Shown piece after piece: positions 45,601 through 56,264 of a stretch of DNA of 64,000 bases. The notes below the pieces were generated by a model that did not search any database, was not told the origin of the DNA, and saw only the letters and a program-made list of their open reading frames with translations. Made by a program: the position numbers and the translations under genes. Position 1 is the stretch's first letter; each line of letters opens with the position of its first letter. Source of the DNA: Acanthaster planci (taxonomy: Eukaryota > Echinodermata > Asteroidea > Valvatida > Acanthasteridae); contig NW_019091401.1 of assembly GCF_001949145.1 (NCBI RefSeq), positions 152,858-216,857 of the forward strand, written 5' to 3'.

Positions 45601-48600
45601 AGTGTAACAAGGACACCGTCACAAATTGTACTTCAACCTCATGGAATGACCCGTATACATGTATTTCACTGGTGACCTCCGTAAGATGCGCACATGAAGA
45701 TCAGAAGCATTAGCACTGTTCTGTCTCAGAACTCTTCTGACTTAAATCAGGTTACCCAAACCCCTGTAATAGCAAAAGGAAAAACGAGTTTTATTTTTTC
45801 TTTCCTGCTAAGGTTTCCAAGTTGAACAATGGCTTGACAGTAGCTTCGTTAGAGAACCACTCCCCAGTCTCTCGTATTGGCCTGTTAGTCAGTGCCGGTT
45901 GCCGCTATGAAAATACCCAGAATCTGGGCATTACCCACTGTCTGCGCAGCTATGCCAATCTGGTAAGTTAACCTGGAGTTTCCTCCTCTGTGGAATTCCT
46001 TGAGGATTGCGCCTTTTACGTTATTAGAATGTGCAGTGTGCATATCAGATTGGACAGATCACTTTAGAAAATTTTAGAATGGTTTCAAAGAAATTTGTCA
46101 GTCCTGAAAAAGGTACACTCATAGCTCCTGCATGAAGCCTAGACATGGAATGTGTTTACTAACACAGTAAACCTACAGCGTCTGTGTCATTGTCTTGATA
46201 TTGCCTTGTTTTTTTAGACAACAAGTAATGCAACAACCTTCAAGATCACCAGAGGTTTGGATGACATTGGGGCCAGCCTGGAAGCAACCACCACTCGGGA
46301 TCACATGCTGTACTCTGTACAGTGTCTGCGAACTCATATGTAAGTTCAAACTGGCAATGGTTTCAATCCTGACAACCCCAAGCCACTCAAACTACCAACA
46401 GTAGGTGTTGCCAAGTTGGACGTGGATCTGTGGGGGGGATGACCAAAAAGAAATAAAATAAACCCAGCCCCAGGGGGGGGGGAATTCCTGGATCTGCCCC
46501 TGGAAGTTTTGGCTGATTCATTACCATACATTATGAACTTGTTATTCAACTTTATTGGATGGACAAAAGGCTAAGGTTGATGATGATTTTGTTTGAGTGG
46601 GAATACCTGGGGGAACATTCCATCGAGTGGCTGGCTAGTGGTACCATGTGTTGGACTGTGCTTGATCTTGTCAGGTTTGGTACTACTACTCTGTAAGTCA
46701 CCCTTCTACTTCATAGACCCATCCATATCAAATGACTCAAACTTCAGCAGCATTGGCTTGTTGGAGTTTAACAGGTTCTGTCCTGTCGAGTACTGATTAC
46801 AGTGACCCGCTTGTAGCTGTTGAAATTTGTTAGTTTCTGTATTGTTTCTGGTTCAGTAGCATAGGGCAGTTGTGTGAGGCATCAATCAGCTTGTCATGTC
46901 TTGACAAGTCTGTTTTATTCTTCCTTCCCGTAGAGACACTGCAGCCTCCTTCCTCCAGGCAGCAACCACCGGTCAACAGTTCCGACCCTGGGAAATCAAG
47001 GACTACAGGCAAAGAGTGCTTTTTGATTTGGCATCGGTCAGAGACCAGCTGCAGATTGGTAAGGGAAATAGGGCCAGGGTTCCCAGCCATCAGGGAAAAC
47101 CTGGAGTTTTGAGGAAAATGGTTCAAATCAGGGAAATTTTGGTGACTTTTAAGCGGAAATAGGTTGACAAAATCATGCTGGACATTTGAAATTCCGCTAG
47201 GGAAAAATCAGGGAATTACGTTTTCATGAAATGCTGGGAACCCTGAGGGACATTTATCAGGATTCATAGCCATTAAAGAATGTATTTAAAAACAGAAGGA
47301 TTCCCTGTGTTAAGTTTGGTAGTACAGACCCTGAGTAGCCCTGCTGGGATCAGAAGTTGCTTATTGTATTACTGTACGTATTCAGTATTCAATGCAAGTG
47401 GCAAGATGCACTGTGTAACTGGATATAGCCAAGGCTTGTGTATGTCCAGTGCACTGCGCAGAGCAGCAAATCATTTTTGCCCTGTGTTGCATGGAGAATG
47501 GCATTCATCATTTGTGGTTTTCGTTGCAGTTTAGCAGGCTTTGATTTGGGGTTAGGGCTGTTAGGACAATGAAGTCTGCTATCAGAATCTATAGTTTGCA
47601 ACCTGTAATCGTCACACGATTTGTCGTTGACTTGGCAGAGGTTCTGGAGAATTTGCATGCGGCTGCCTTCAGAGACACCGTGGGCCGATCGCTGTATGCA
47701 CCAGAATACATGGTGGACAAGATTGGTACTGAGATGCTGTTAGATTACGTCAACAACATGTACACAGCTGAAAATACGGCCCTGGTTGGCATTGGTAAGA
47801 CCAGGCATAGTTGAGGAGTCAATGTATACATAACTGCAGATGAATGACCTCTGTACTGATAAAAGGATTCATATACTGTAGCCATATTAAAATGTCCTTT
47901 TGTGTATCAGTGTTATTTTATCCATACTTTTGGGAATGATTACCCCGAAAACTAAACTTGCAAGATAAGCAACAAATGACTTCTGAAAGTCCCCACAAGC
48001 AGGAATGTGCATGTATTTCTTGCTTAGAATGCAGTAAGCAACAGATCATTGTTTGAAGGCCGACTAGGATAGAGTAGCCAGTGGTTGTATGTGTGCTCAA
48101 AAATTGAGTTTCCTGATGCTAAGTAATAAAAAAAATCAACAACTGTTTTTAGGTGTGGATCACGGAGACCTGAAGTCATTCGGTGAGAAGTTTGATGTGA
48201 AAAGGGGTGTGAAGACAGAGACACCAGCAGCTAAATACGCAGGTCAGTGGGAATGCATGGATAGAGATTTTCTTTCCCTCCCAAATTTAGTAAGACCTGC
48301 TTTTTATGTTAGACTGAGAGCTTAGAAATGTTTTTGAACACTCTGTTTTAAAGACTTGGCACAATTCTCTTAGAGTTGTTCTCAAAGGAATAGTCCAGGT
48401 ATTCTCACCGAGAAGCATTTTAAAGTCCTGTTTGAATAATTTGAAAGACCTGGTTTGTGTTTAAAAAAAGAGGACGGTCTGTCTTTGATTGAACCTGAAC
48501 CATGCAAAATCTAACAGGATTCCATTTGATTTACACCCTGGGGATAAGGAGTGAACTGGATTCTTGAAGGAACATTCTAAATGAACAAGACACAATCCAA

Positions 48601-51378
48601 CTTTTAAGAGTCATTTTTGTAAATGTTTCGTCTTGACAGGGGGTGAGATTCGCACCCAGCGGGACTCACCTTACTCCTACGCAGCGGTAGCCGTGCAGGG
48701 CGCCAGCCTGAGTAGTAAGGAGCTACTCACCCTAGGTGTCCTGCAACAGCTGATGGGGGTGGGACCTTACATCAAGTGGGGCAGTCAGCAGGCATCGTCC
48801 AAACTAAACCAGGCTGCCGGCAAGGCTACCATGTTGCCATTCTCGGTAAGGAAGATTGTCGCCACCTAATGTTCATGTTAGAAAACTTAAGTGTTTGCAG
48901 AGTTTGAAAATGTCTGGTTAAATGTTAGGCTTTATGCACGAGATTCCAAAGTAGGTCAGTAATTCAAGAAATTCTGCATTGTTGTCCAACAGGCAAGCTG
49001 TTTCAACATGTCCTACAGTGACACAGGTCTATTTGGGATATTTGCTGTCACCCAAGGTGACCAGATGGGAACTGTGAGTAACTTGATATTGTTGGAATGG
49101 AGAATCAGTGTTTGTCTGCACTTATGTTAGATCACAGTCAGTGATGTGAACTTTGGCCACACAGGTACCACCCACCAAATTTAGTTGATAATTTGACAAA
49201 GTTTGATGCGCACAAAGTGGAAATGCCATCTTAATATGCCTGCTTATCTGGCTACCAGCCTTTCTTGAAAAAAGATTTTCAGTAATAGTCACTTGAGATT
49301 AGGTTAAAGGTCCTGTGTTGGATTGTTAATGTTGTTTTGTCATGTGATGGTCTTAAGAGGCCTTGACTTCTCAAATGATTCCTGAAAACTCAGTCTCACA
49401 TTGTTTTCATTTTTTATGTTGGTATTCATAAATTTGTATAGTGTTCTGGAATGATCAGAATTTCAGACATTCAAGTATGAATGGTTGTTCTTGTCAGATG
49501 CTGAAATCAATGGTAGGCCAGATGGGAGCTATCACCAAGGGAAACATTGAAGACAAGGACCTGACCCGGGCAAAGTAAGATACTAATGTATGTCATTTCC
49601 AGACTTTAACAGTGACGCCAGTTAAGTTCATCCCAAATCAAATCCTTTGTTTTGCATACTCTGGATTGTACTGCTCAGACATATTCTAGCATCTTAGGAT
49701 CAGACTGAAAGAGAGAATGCAGCTTTGGCTACTTGAGTGAAGTCCACCTCAGCCCTGAACTATACAGCCTTTCAGCTAGAGACCTGTATCAAGGCAGGGT
49801 TTATGAGGACTTGGCTCCAGCACTGGTGTGGTGTTCATGATAAACGCACTGTTAAATTTGCTTCTTTTTGAAGGAACCAGCTCAAAGCAGCAATCCTGAT
49901 GAACCTTGAGAACCAGTCCACCATCTTTGAGGACATTGGGGTACAAGCCCTCTGTACTGGAGACTATGTCACCCCGGCAGCGATGATAGCTGAGGTAGAT
50001 GCCATCACTGGACAGGATGCACTTCAGGTAAGCTTGACTGTCAGCTGAAGAGAGAGTGGTTTTAGTTTAGGAAAATGGAAGGCTCCTAAGACGTGTGTTT
50101 AACCCCTTCACGCCGGGACGCGGATAGAGATTAAAAATTGAGATCCTCAGCCCGCTTTTCAGCTATTATTCTCGGCCCACGCTCGAGCAAACACGGTGAA
50201 AGAAGGCAGACCCTGGCTCTTGTGTATATGGTAATTGGTCTTTGTGCGTTGCCCAGAAATGAAAAGACCGAATTTGCATCATAATCACCAGCTTCACAAT
50301 AGTCCCCACTTAGAAAAGAGGCAACGGGAATGTGGAAGCTTGAGTAGAGCCATATGCTACCGAACAATCAGCCTTTTCACCGTGTAATTCAAAGCGTGCA
50401 GAGCACGCAGGGCCACAAACCGAGAATCTGCAGTTTGGCAGGTGGCCTTTGTGGCCAAGCAAGGCTGGAATTCTTGGAGTCGGCTTTCGGGAAGAAATTC
50501 CCGTCGTCATGGGGTTAAGGAAAGTACATTTAACTCATTGTTTCAGACCCGGGAATGCTTTTATTCAGAATAGTCATCGGGTCCATTTTTATAACGGGGT
50601 TTGCTCTTACACTGACATATAACACTGGATACTCAGTGTTATATATATGAGTATGGCCGCTGCACAACTGACCAACTTATGCCAGTCCATAATATTTTTT
50701 ATAACACACCTCAGTCCAATGTGTAAAGTAAGAAATGAAACTTTTTATTAAGGTTTTCGTAACTGAACTGATATTTATTCAACCATGAACTATAATTCAG
50801 CAATTTGAGGATTGTTTTATTTATCCAGAATTCAATGTTTGATTTGCTGTTCACTGTGCTTGTTATGTGAGGGCACTGTAACCAGTCTCAAATATTTTGT
50901 AACTGGGCACTATCCAACTCGAGCAGAAGCACCGCCTCATCAGGTAAAAAGAGCCATATTGGTCAGGAGGGTTCATTTTGTTGGAAGTGATGCAGGTGTA
51001 ACGTGTGCATTTTGTAGTCGTTCATGAATCATTGACGTTCAGTTCCGACAAAAGGAGTCTCCGTTGCTGAGAAAAATGGGCCCTCTCTTGGTCTAGCTCG
51101 AGGCTCATACTTTGGAAATTGCAAGCGTGATGTCTTGTGTGCATTAGCCTGTATTAGCGAGCCCCATGTGACCTTGTTTTGGCCACCCAGAATAAAGAAC
51201 CAACAAGAGGTGTGTTATATAGTGCAATAGTGCTTTGAATAGAGGTTAGCACGTCTGTGACATTTGGATCTTGTTTATGTGTTAGGTTGCCAAGCGGATA
51301 TTCAATGGTAAGCTGTCCATGGCTGCCAGCGGAGACTTAGGTAACACCCCTTACTTAGACCAGCTCCTCAGTGCATAG
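42640..51378 (+). CDS. UQCRC2: Cytochrome b-c1 complex subunit 2 (core protein 2), complete, 12 exons
   Basis: Exons: 42640-42684, 45180-45257, 45813-45962, 46218-46339, 46934-47058, 47639-47794, 48153-48242, 48640-48845, 48993-49073, 49498-49574, 49874-50027, 51286-51378. All junctions in frame: 1377 nt, 458 aa (human 453). The N-terminus MMSMSGLRPVFAGLSRRLYA is rich in Arg/Ser and lacks acidic residues, as expected of a mitochondrial presequence. The mature part has the M16-peptidase fold: LNNGLTVASLENHSPVSRIG, FKITRGLDDIGASLEAT, ENLHAAAFRDTVGRSLY, GGEIRTQRDSP, YSDTGLFGIFAVTQG and the C-terminal SMAASGDLGNTPYLDQL. The zinc-binding H-x-x-E-H of active homologues is replaced (THCLRSY), as in other core 2 proteins, so it is structural in respiratory complex III. 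Exon 1 is set by its reading frame and clean donor (TCG|GTATGT), with no direct homology. A second ATG at 42643 is equally possible. Confidence 0.95.
44470..44670 (+). repeat. Dispersed repeat copy in UQCRC2 intron 1
   Basis: It shares GCTTGATCTTGTCAGGTTTGG, AGACCCATCCAT, ACTCAAACT, TTGTTGGAGTTTA.CAGGTT and ACAGTGACC in the same order and orientation with 46645-46855. The two copies have roughly two-thirds to three-quarters identity by eye. The family is unidentified. Just upstream, TCTGGCTTGC is tandemly repeated twice (44441-44460). Confidence 0.65.
45424..45657. mobile_element. MITE with ~40-bp imperfect terminal inverted repeats (UQCRC2 intron 2)
   Basis: The left end GTATGGGTCACTCCATGGGG and the reverse complement of the right end, GTATACGGGTCATTCCATGA, continue into GGTTG(G/A)..CACAATTTGT. 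The GGGTCATTCCATG core resembles termini of MITEs seen in several invertebrates. No coding sequence. Confidence 0.65.
46645..46855 (+). repeat. Dispersed repeat copy in UQCRC2 intron 4
   Basis: Direct-orientation partner of 44470-44670 with the same block order; see that entry. It fills much of the interval between UQCRC2 exons 4 and 5. Confidence 0.65.
47075..47245. mobile_element. hAT-like MITE with 13-bp perfect terminal inverted repeats (UQCRC2 intron 5)
   Basis: CAGGGTTCCCAGC at 47075-47087 is exactly inverted at 47233-47245, enclosing about 145 bp. The CAGGGTTCCC end is typical of hAT-family termini. No clean 8-bp duplication was found. It lies 16 bp past the exon 5 donor. Confidence 0.7.
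50103..50514. mobile_element. piggyBac-like MITE flanked by TTAA (UQCRC2 intron 11)
   Basis: TTAA at 50099-50102 and 50515-50518 flanks a 412-bp segment whose ends are CCCCTTCACGCCGGGA and, inverted, CCCCATGACGACGGGA. A TTAA target and CCC-starting termini are the hallmark of piggyBac elements. There is no transposase frame, so it is non-autonomous. Confidence 0.75.
50700..51219. mobile_element. 520-bp element with 13-bp terminal inverted repeats (UQCRC2 intron 11)
   Basis: TATAACACACCTC at 50700-50712 is exactly inverted at 51207-51219. Flanking TA dinucleotides are compatible with a TA target duplication. The interior shows no transposase frame. Confidence 0.5.
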
Positions 51379-52858
51379 GCATGCTTCCTCTTCTTCAAAA
51401 CCACCCGAGGTAGGATTGTCCAAAGGGAAATACAGAAGGAAATTTCATGGAATTTTTATCAAGATAACTTGCAGATGATGATGGCAGACATCGAGAAGTT
51501 CCCTGCGGAGCGTTCTGTTCATTTTAGCAACTAGCAAGTTGTCTTGGGTTGAGATTTTTGTTCAGGGTTACGTGGCAGATGTATACATGATAAGAACTGT
51601 AATAGGCTTTTCAAGAGTTTCCAGTTTGGCATCTCTTAGGGGTCAGAGATACACGAAAACCTATCACCTGATGAAAGTGGAAAGAAATGGAGAAACTGGC
51701 CTTTATGACGGTTGTTTACGTTGATGTCATTATATCAAATCTTTATCACTGACATAGCAGTTTGCCAAAAAGATTCAGGGAAGTTATGGAATGGACTTAA
51801 GGTATTTGGAAAAGGTCCTTTTGTTTTTACACATAAATACGCATATCCATAAATACAAAAAACTACAACTTGTGCTTTTATCATTCATGATATCGTTCAC
51901 TTTGAAGTTAGGGAAAATTGTTTGAATACACTACTGATCAAGATGGTTAAACAAGGGAAAACTCTTTTCATAGATTGTATTGTTGAACATTTTATTTATT
52001 CTCGGCTTGTTTCATCGTTTGCCTGACTGACTTTTGGAGAACAGCAGAACACTGTCTCTATCACATTGCCGTTTCCACTAATCATTATTTGTAGTTTTCT
52101 CTAATCCCAAAGTCTGACTGCATCCATTTTTATTCTGTGAATATGGCAGGTGGATTGCCAGAGTAAAATGAAATTAAGGTTACAGAATAAAAAATGCTAG
52201 TATCTTAATAAGAGTAGAGATGCAAGTAAGAACTGTTGAGTGGCCGGAACCCATTATCAATTTAGTATAAAAAGCAGACCCACTTTCCGTGTGAAGTGTA
52301 CATTGTATTTGATTTGGATGTTATGTTGAATTGATTGATTGAATAGCCATCAAATAAAAATAGTGTTACATTGGAATCAACATGTGTTTGGAAAATCAGA
52401 ATTACCTCTTCTATCAAGGATGCAGAAAACCAGACAAATCAAAAGTTGCTGTGTAATCTGCGGGCTCCGAACAATACATCCTTTATCACAGCAGACATCA
52501 GTGGTTTACGGAGCTCGTTTTCAGCAATGCTTTTGATGCCTTGCCTTTGATTGTTGAGTAAAGTGCCCAGACTATTAAACGTGTCCAAATATTATGAAAC
52601 TTGGATTGCACACACACAGTGACTGAGATACCAGAGAATAACTTGGTGTCAAACACGCTTTCATCTTCACAAACTTGAGGGTATCTCTTAAAACCATTAA
52701 TGAGAGTGATGGTCTTTTGATACGAATTATTAAACTGGGATTCTTTTAACCTTCAAATGACGATCTGGTCACCCGTCACTATCTTATTCTTGTGAGATTG
52801 TTCAACGAAATTCCTTGAAAATTTTCATAGATACGGAAAAAGCTACATATGTCGGTGG
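51379..52858. other. Convergent 3' region between UQCRC2 and the FKBP gene
   Basis: Plus-strand AATAAA signals at 52186-52191 and 52353-52358 are candidates for UQCRC2, giving a 3' UTR of about 0.8-1.0 kb. No clear AATAAA was found on the minus strand for the FKBP gene before 52000. No exon-like sequence was seen. Confidence 0.5.
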
Positions 52859-55220
52859 CTAGAGTTCGTCCCACTTGGGCAGATGGAATTCTTCCCACTG
52901 GATTAAGCCATCTTTGTTCTTGTCCACTTCTTCCATCTTTTCGTCCGTCAGTTCATCTACTATTGGTGCTCCCCGTGGAAACATCTCACCATCACCAACG
53001 AAGGAATCGTACAACTGTTTGAAAAAGGAGAAGGACTATTAACCAATAACTATTACTGAACTGTGTAGAGAATTTCATCACTTCCCTCCAACGTGGCACT
53101 TTTCCTGAAACACATATCCCACTGAGCCAGGTTGGTATTTCAAAAGGCTAGGTCTTTGGGGAATAAAAGTGCTCGCGTGAGTCAGCGTATGGGAGCGCTG
53201 ATAGGACAGACCATAGAGATCATAATGGGACAGACTATCGCGCACGCGTGCTGCTGTTCCTGAATAGCCTCAGTTGTTGCATTTAGTGGGACCGTTGTAA
53301 TAATTGCTCCTCTTACTTTGGCTATGCCAGTCCATCATCTTTAATCCCTAACGCTGGTGGTTATTTCCGCCCCTTCTCTAAAGGACATAACGTATTTTCT
53401 AAAACACTAAGGACATGATAGCACCTGTTGTTAAATCAATGACCCTGAGTTTTACGCCATTACCATTTAGGCCGCACTCTAGGGGAATGGAGCTATATTC
53501 ACCCACCTCTTCTCGCTGTATGACGCCGTCATTGTTCCCGTCCATCCTCTTAAACATGTTGGGCATGCCCTTCTGATAGTTTGGCACGGCACCCAGTAAA
53601 ACCACCTCAAAGATCAGGTCTTCACCCCTGGGAATCTTGTCCCCTGCACAGGTCAGAAAGTGATTAATTCATACAGAGACAGGAGGTGGAGGAAAATGAA
53701 CATATTTGGACGATTGTTCCTGCGCCAATTTTCATTTTGAAATGAAATTGTACCCAAACTAGATTATTCTACACTGTGTTAGTTGTGTCTTGAACCGTTC
53801 GATCCTTTTTACATGAAGATTAAGGCCTATATCACTGGCTGTTGGCAGAACTAGGGGGTAGGCCCTACACCTTGCAGGTGGGAACTTGGGGGCCTCATTT
53901 TCTGGAGGGATACTCATTAGGTTCGGTCAAACTAAAACACCGATCGAGGCAAAAACTCTACTCTTATTTCTGAACGGGGTTTGGGGGTTGGACACACGGG
54001 AGGGTAGACCTTGAGCGTGGAACCCTTGTTCCCTATACCACCTGCTCCCTAGTTTTGCCTCTGGATGGAGTTCACCAACCTTTGAATTCCTCCCGGCCGT
54101 TCCGGACCAGGGAAGCCGGTACGGTGAGGCGGCGCCGCTCCCCAATGCACATGCCGATGATTCCAAGCTCTAGCCCCTTGATGGAGTCCCCTATGCCCAT
54201 GCGGAACGGGATGGACAGTCCCTCAGATCCATCTTCCTTGTACCTAAAACCCAAACATGGAGTGAGAATGTCGCACCTTTGTTTATTAACCCTGATGCTT
54301 CGACGCTTTTGTCAAACGTCCTAGAGCGGTCTATTTAAGTTTACTCAAAATGCACCTCTGCAACTTCGTGCATGCCACATGACAGCTCATACAATTGGAG
54401 AGATTTAGGGAGTTACGAGAAAACAGCGGTAAATTTTCTTCCTCATTGGACCTCTCAACACCTAAAAAGGAAGAAGAGATTGCTTTATTCTGTGTGTAAT
54501 GTGATTGAGTTCACGCGTGTTGCAACTTGAGATGACCGACTCTTGGCAAATCCGCTTTAAAAAGTTCCTTCATATTAATTGCATGTAGACCTACATGCAT
54601 GTAGAAATGAGTAGGTACCTCCTCTTATTACAGAAGCAAGATACAAGTTCTGTTGTCTAACTTTACCTTGTTGAATGAAAAAATAAATAAGTAAACCCAC
54701 ACACAGGGTTGGCAAATGGCCGTACTCACGTTGTGATGAATTCACTGTTATCCGAGGCCTTGAATCCCCGCAGATGTACCGTGACGGAATCGTCATTAGT
54801 CGCCTTGAGTCTATCACAAAACTTTCCCTCTTCGAGAACCTCAACCTTGACAAGGTGTCTCTCCTCTTCCCCCTTCCTCGGAACCTCTTTTTTCTTCTCC
54901 CCTTTGCCCTCGTCTTCGTCACTTGCCTTCTCGTCTGCGCCTCCCTCTGCTTCTTTCTCCTCGCCTACCTCAGTTTCATCTTTATCTCTGGGTGCTTCCT
55001 CTTTGTCTAATTTCCCCTCCTGTGTTTCCTCTGCGTACTTCTCCCCGGGAGCCTTATCGTCGTGCCCCTTCGTTGATACACACTCGTCCTTACTAACGCA
55101 AACTCCGTCCGCGTCTTTTATAGCGTCTTTGGTTTTCACGCCATTCTTTGTCTCCGTATCTTCAGCATAGACAAAGGATATGACGAAAATACACAGCATT
55201 GCCACTTTTTGGAGATTCAT
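52859..55220 (-). CDS. ER FKBP7/FKBP14-like protein with two EF-hands, complete, 4 exons
   Basis: Exons in transcription order: 55220-54730, 54243-54080, 53643-53507, 53014-52859; in frame, 948 nt, 315 aa (human FKBP14 is 211). Residues 1-19 (MNLQKVAMLCIFVISFVYA) form a signal peptide. Residues about 20-118 are an acidic/lysine-rich low-complexity tract absent from FKBP7/14. An FKBP fold follows: VEVLEEGKFCDRLKATND, VTVHLRGF, MGIGDSIKGLELG, MCIGERRRLTVP, IPRGEDLIFEVVLL. The shared Cys in KFCDR and the two C-terminal EF-hands (MDGNNDGVIQREE; VDKNKDGLIQWEE) place it with FKBP7/14. The C-terminal WDEL is a KDEL-like ER retrieval signal. The isomerase pocket looks degenerate: the Trp of IKGW is Leu, the FD/FH of the 30s loop is FITT, and the GYG tyrosine is missing. 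It may be a non-catalytic ER chaperone, possibly for collagen (inferred from FKBP14). Confidence 0.88.
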
Positions 55221-56264
55221 TTTTGATGGTAATGAAAGCGCAAGGATGCAAATTGACCAACAGTTGCAACTGCAAAAACGATCACTATAATTGTATCGTT
55301 TCAACTGCTCAGTAATTTATTGTTTAGTCAAGTGTAATGTTACACGTGTACAATTTACCAGAAACTGACGAAAGTGTGCTTTTTCCCATGCATGCTGACT
55401 AGAGCTTGTTATCGGCGAAGACCATGTTTGTGTTTAATATCCGTGGGAGAAATACGGGCTGCCGCCGGACGGTAGAAGAGATACAGGACGGTGGCGTTAT
55501 CTCGGTTCGTTGTTGCAATACCGGCAATCAACGCGAGTCACGCGGCAAGAGCCGGCCCCGTTCCACGATTCGACGTGGCAACTTTACACAAAGCCACGCC
55601 GCTGAACTGAGATAAAAACTAATGGAACTGTGCTAGCGAGATCCATGCTAAGTTGTAAATACGCTGCTCAGGGTAGTCATTTATGGGAACAAAGTCTACT
55701 GATACATACACTTGGCTATCCGCTTCTATTTATACATGTACCACAATTACAATATCCAAAATACCACCACCTAAAAAATGACTTCCAGTAATCTTGACAA
55801 CTGTAAATTCATTGAAGCCAAATTTAAGATGCCCCATTAAAGTAGAGTATCAGCCTCATAGTTCACAGTGAACATACTGCTAGTCAACCTCATGAACACA
55901 TGAACCATTGTGATAGCTTGATATCACCGGAGTGGAGCAAAGGTAATTATTTTAAAGAACAAATCATATACATGTAACCAGAACATCAAACCATAATTAA
56001 ACAAAGTACAATAAACAGATTTCCAAATTGAAAGCATTATTTGGAGTGGAATAAAAGAAAATATTTTAATATCTTTTGATTTATAATGAAACTCATGTTA
56101 CTCACAGGCTTCACGATTTGATTGATATTTATCAGATCAAAGAATATTACTTCTTTCCGTCGGTTTTCTTCATGAAAACGTCATATTCAAAAGATTGTTG
56201 AAATCACTGGGACGCTATTTGCTCGACCAGTCAGAAAGAAATTTAGCTTGGGGGTTGTTTATGT
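55221..56264. other. Intergenic region: FKBP promoter side and DHCR7 3' flank
   Basis: From 55221 the FKBP 5' flank includes ACACGTGT (around 55342) and a CpG-rich patch at 55430-55615, with a weak TTATCTCGGTTC / GAACTGAGATAA inverted pair (55497-55508, 55603-55614). From about 55640 the sequence is AT-rich and is probably DHCR7 3' UTR. I found no certain polyadenylation signal and no exon. Confidence 0.45.

Noticed and set aside
45813-45962. Active M16 metallopeptidase (UQCRC1/PMPCB) instead of UQCRC2
   Set aside because: The H-x-x-E-H zinc motif is absent at the expected position, and the C-terminal SMAASGDLGNTPYLDQL and other blocks match core protein 2.
54709-55170. 153-codon plus-strand serine-rich open frame
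   Set aside because: Complement of the Glu/Lys-rich tract of the FKBP gene exon 1; GAA/GAG codons read as TTC/CTC on the other strand.
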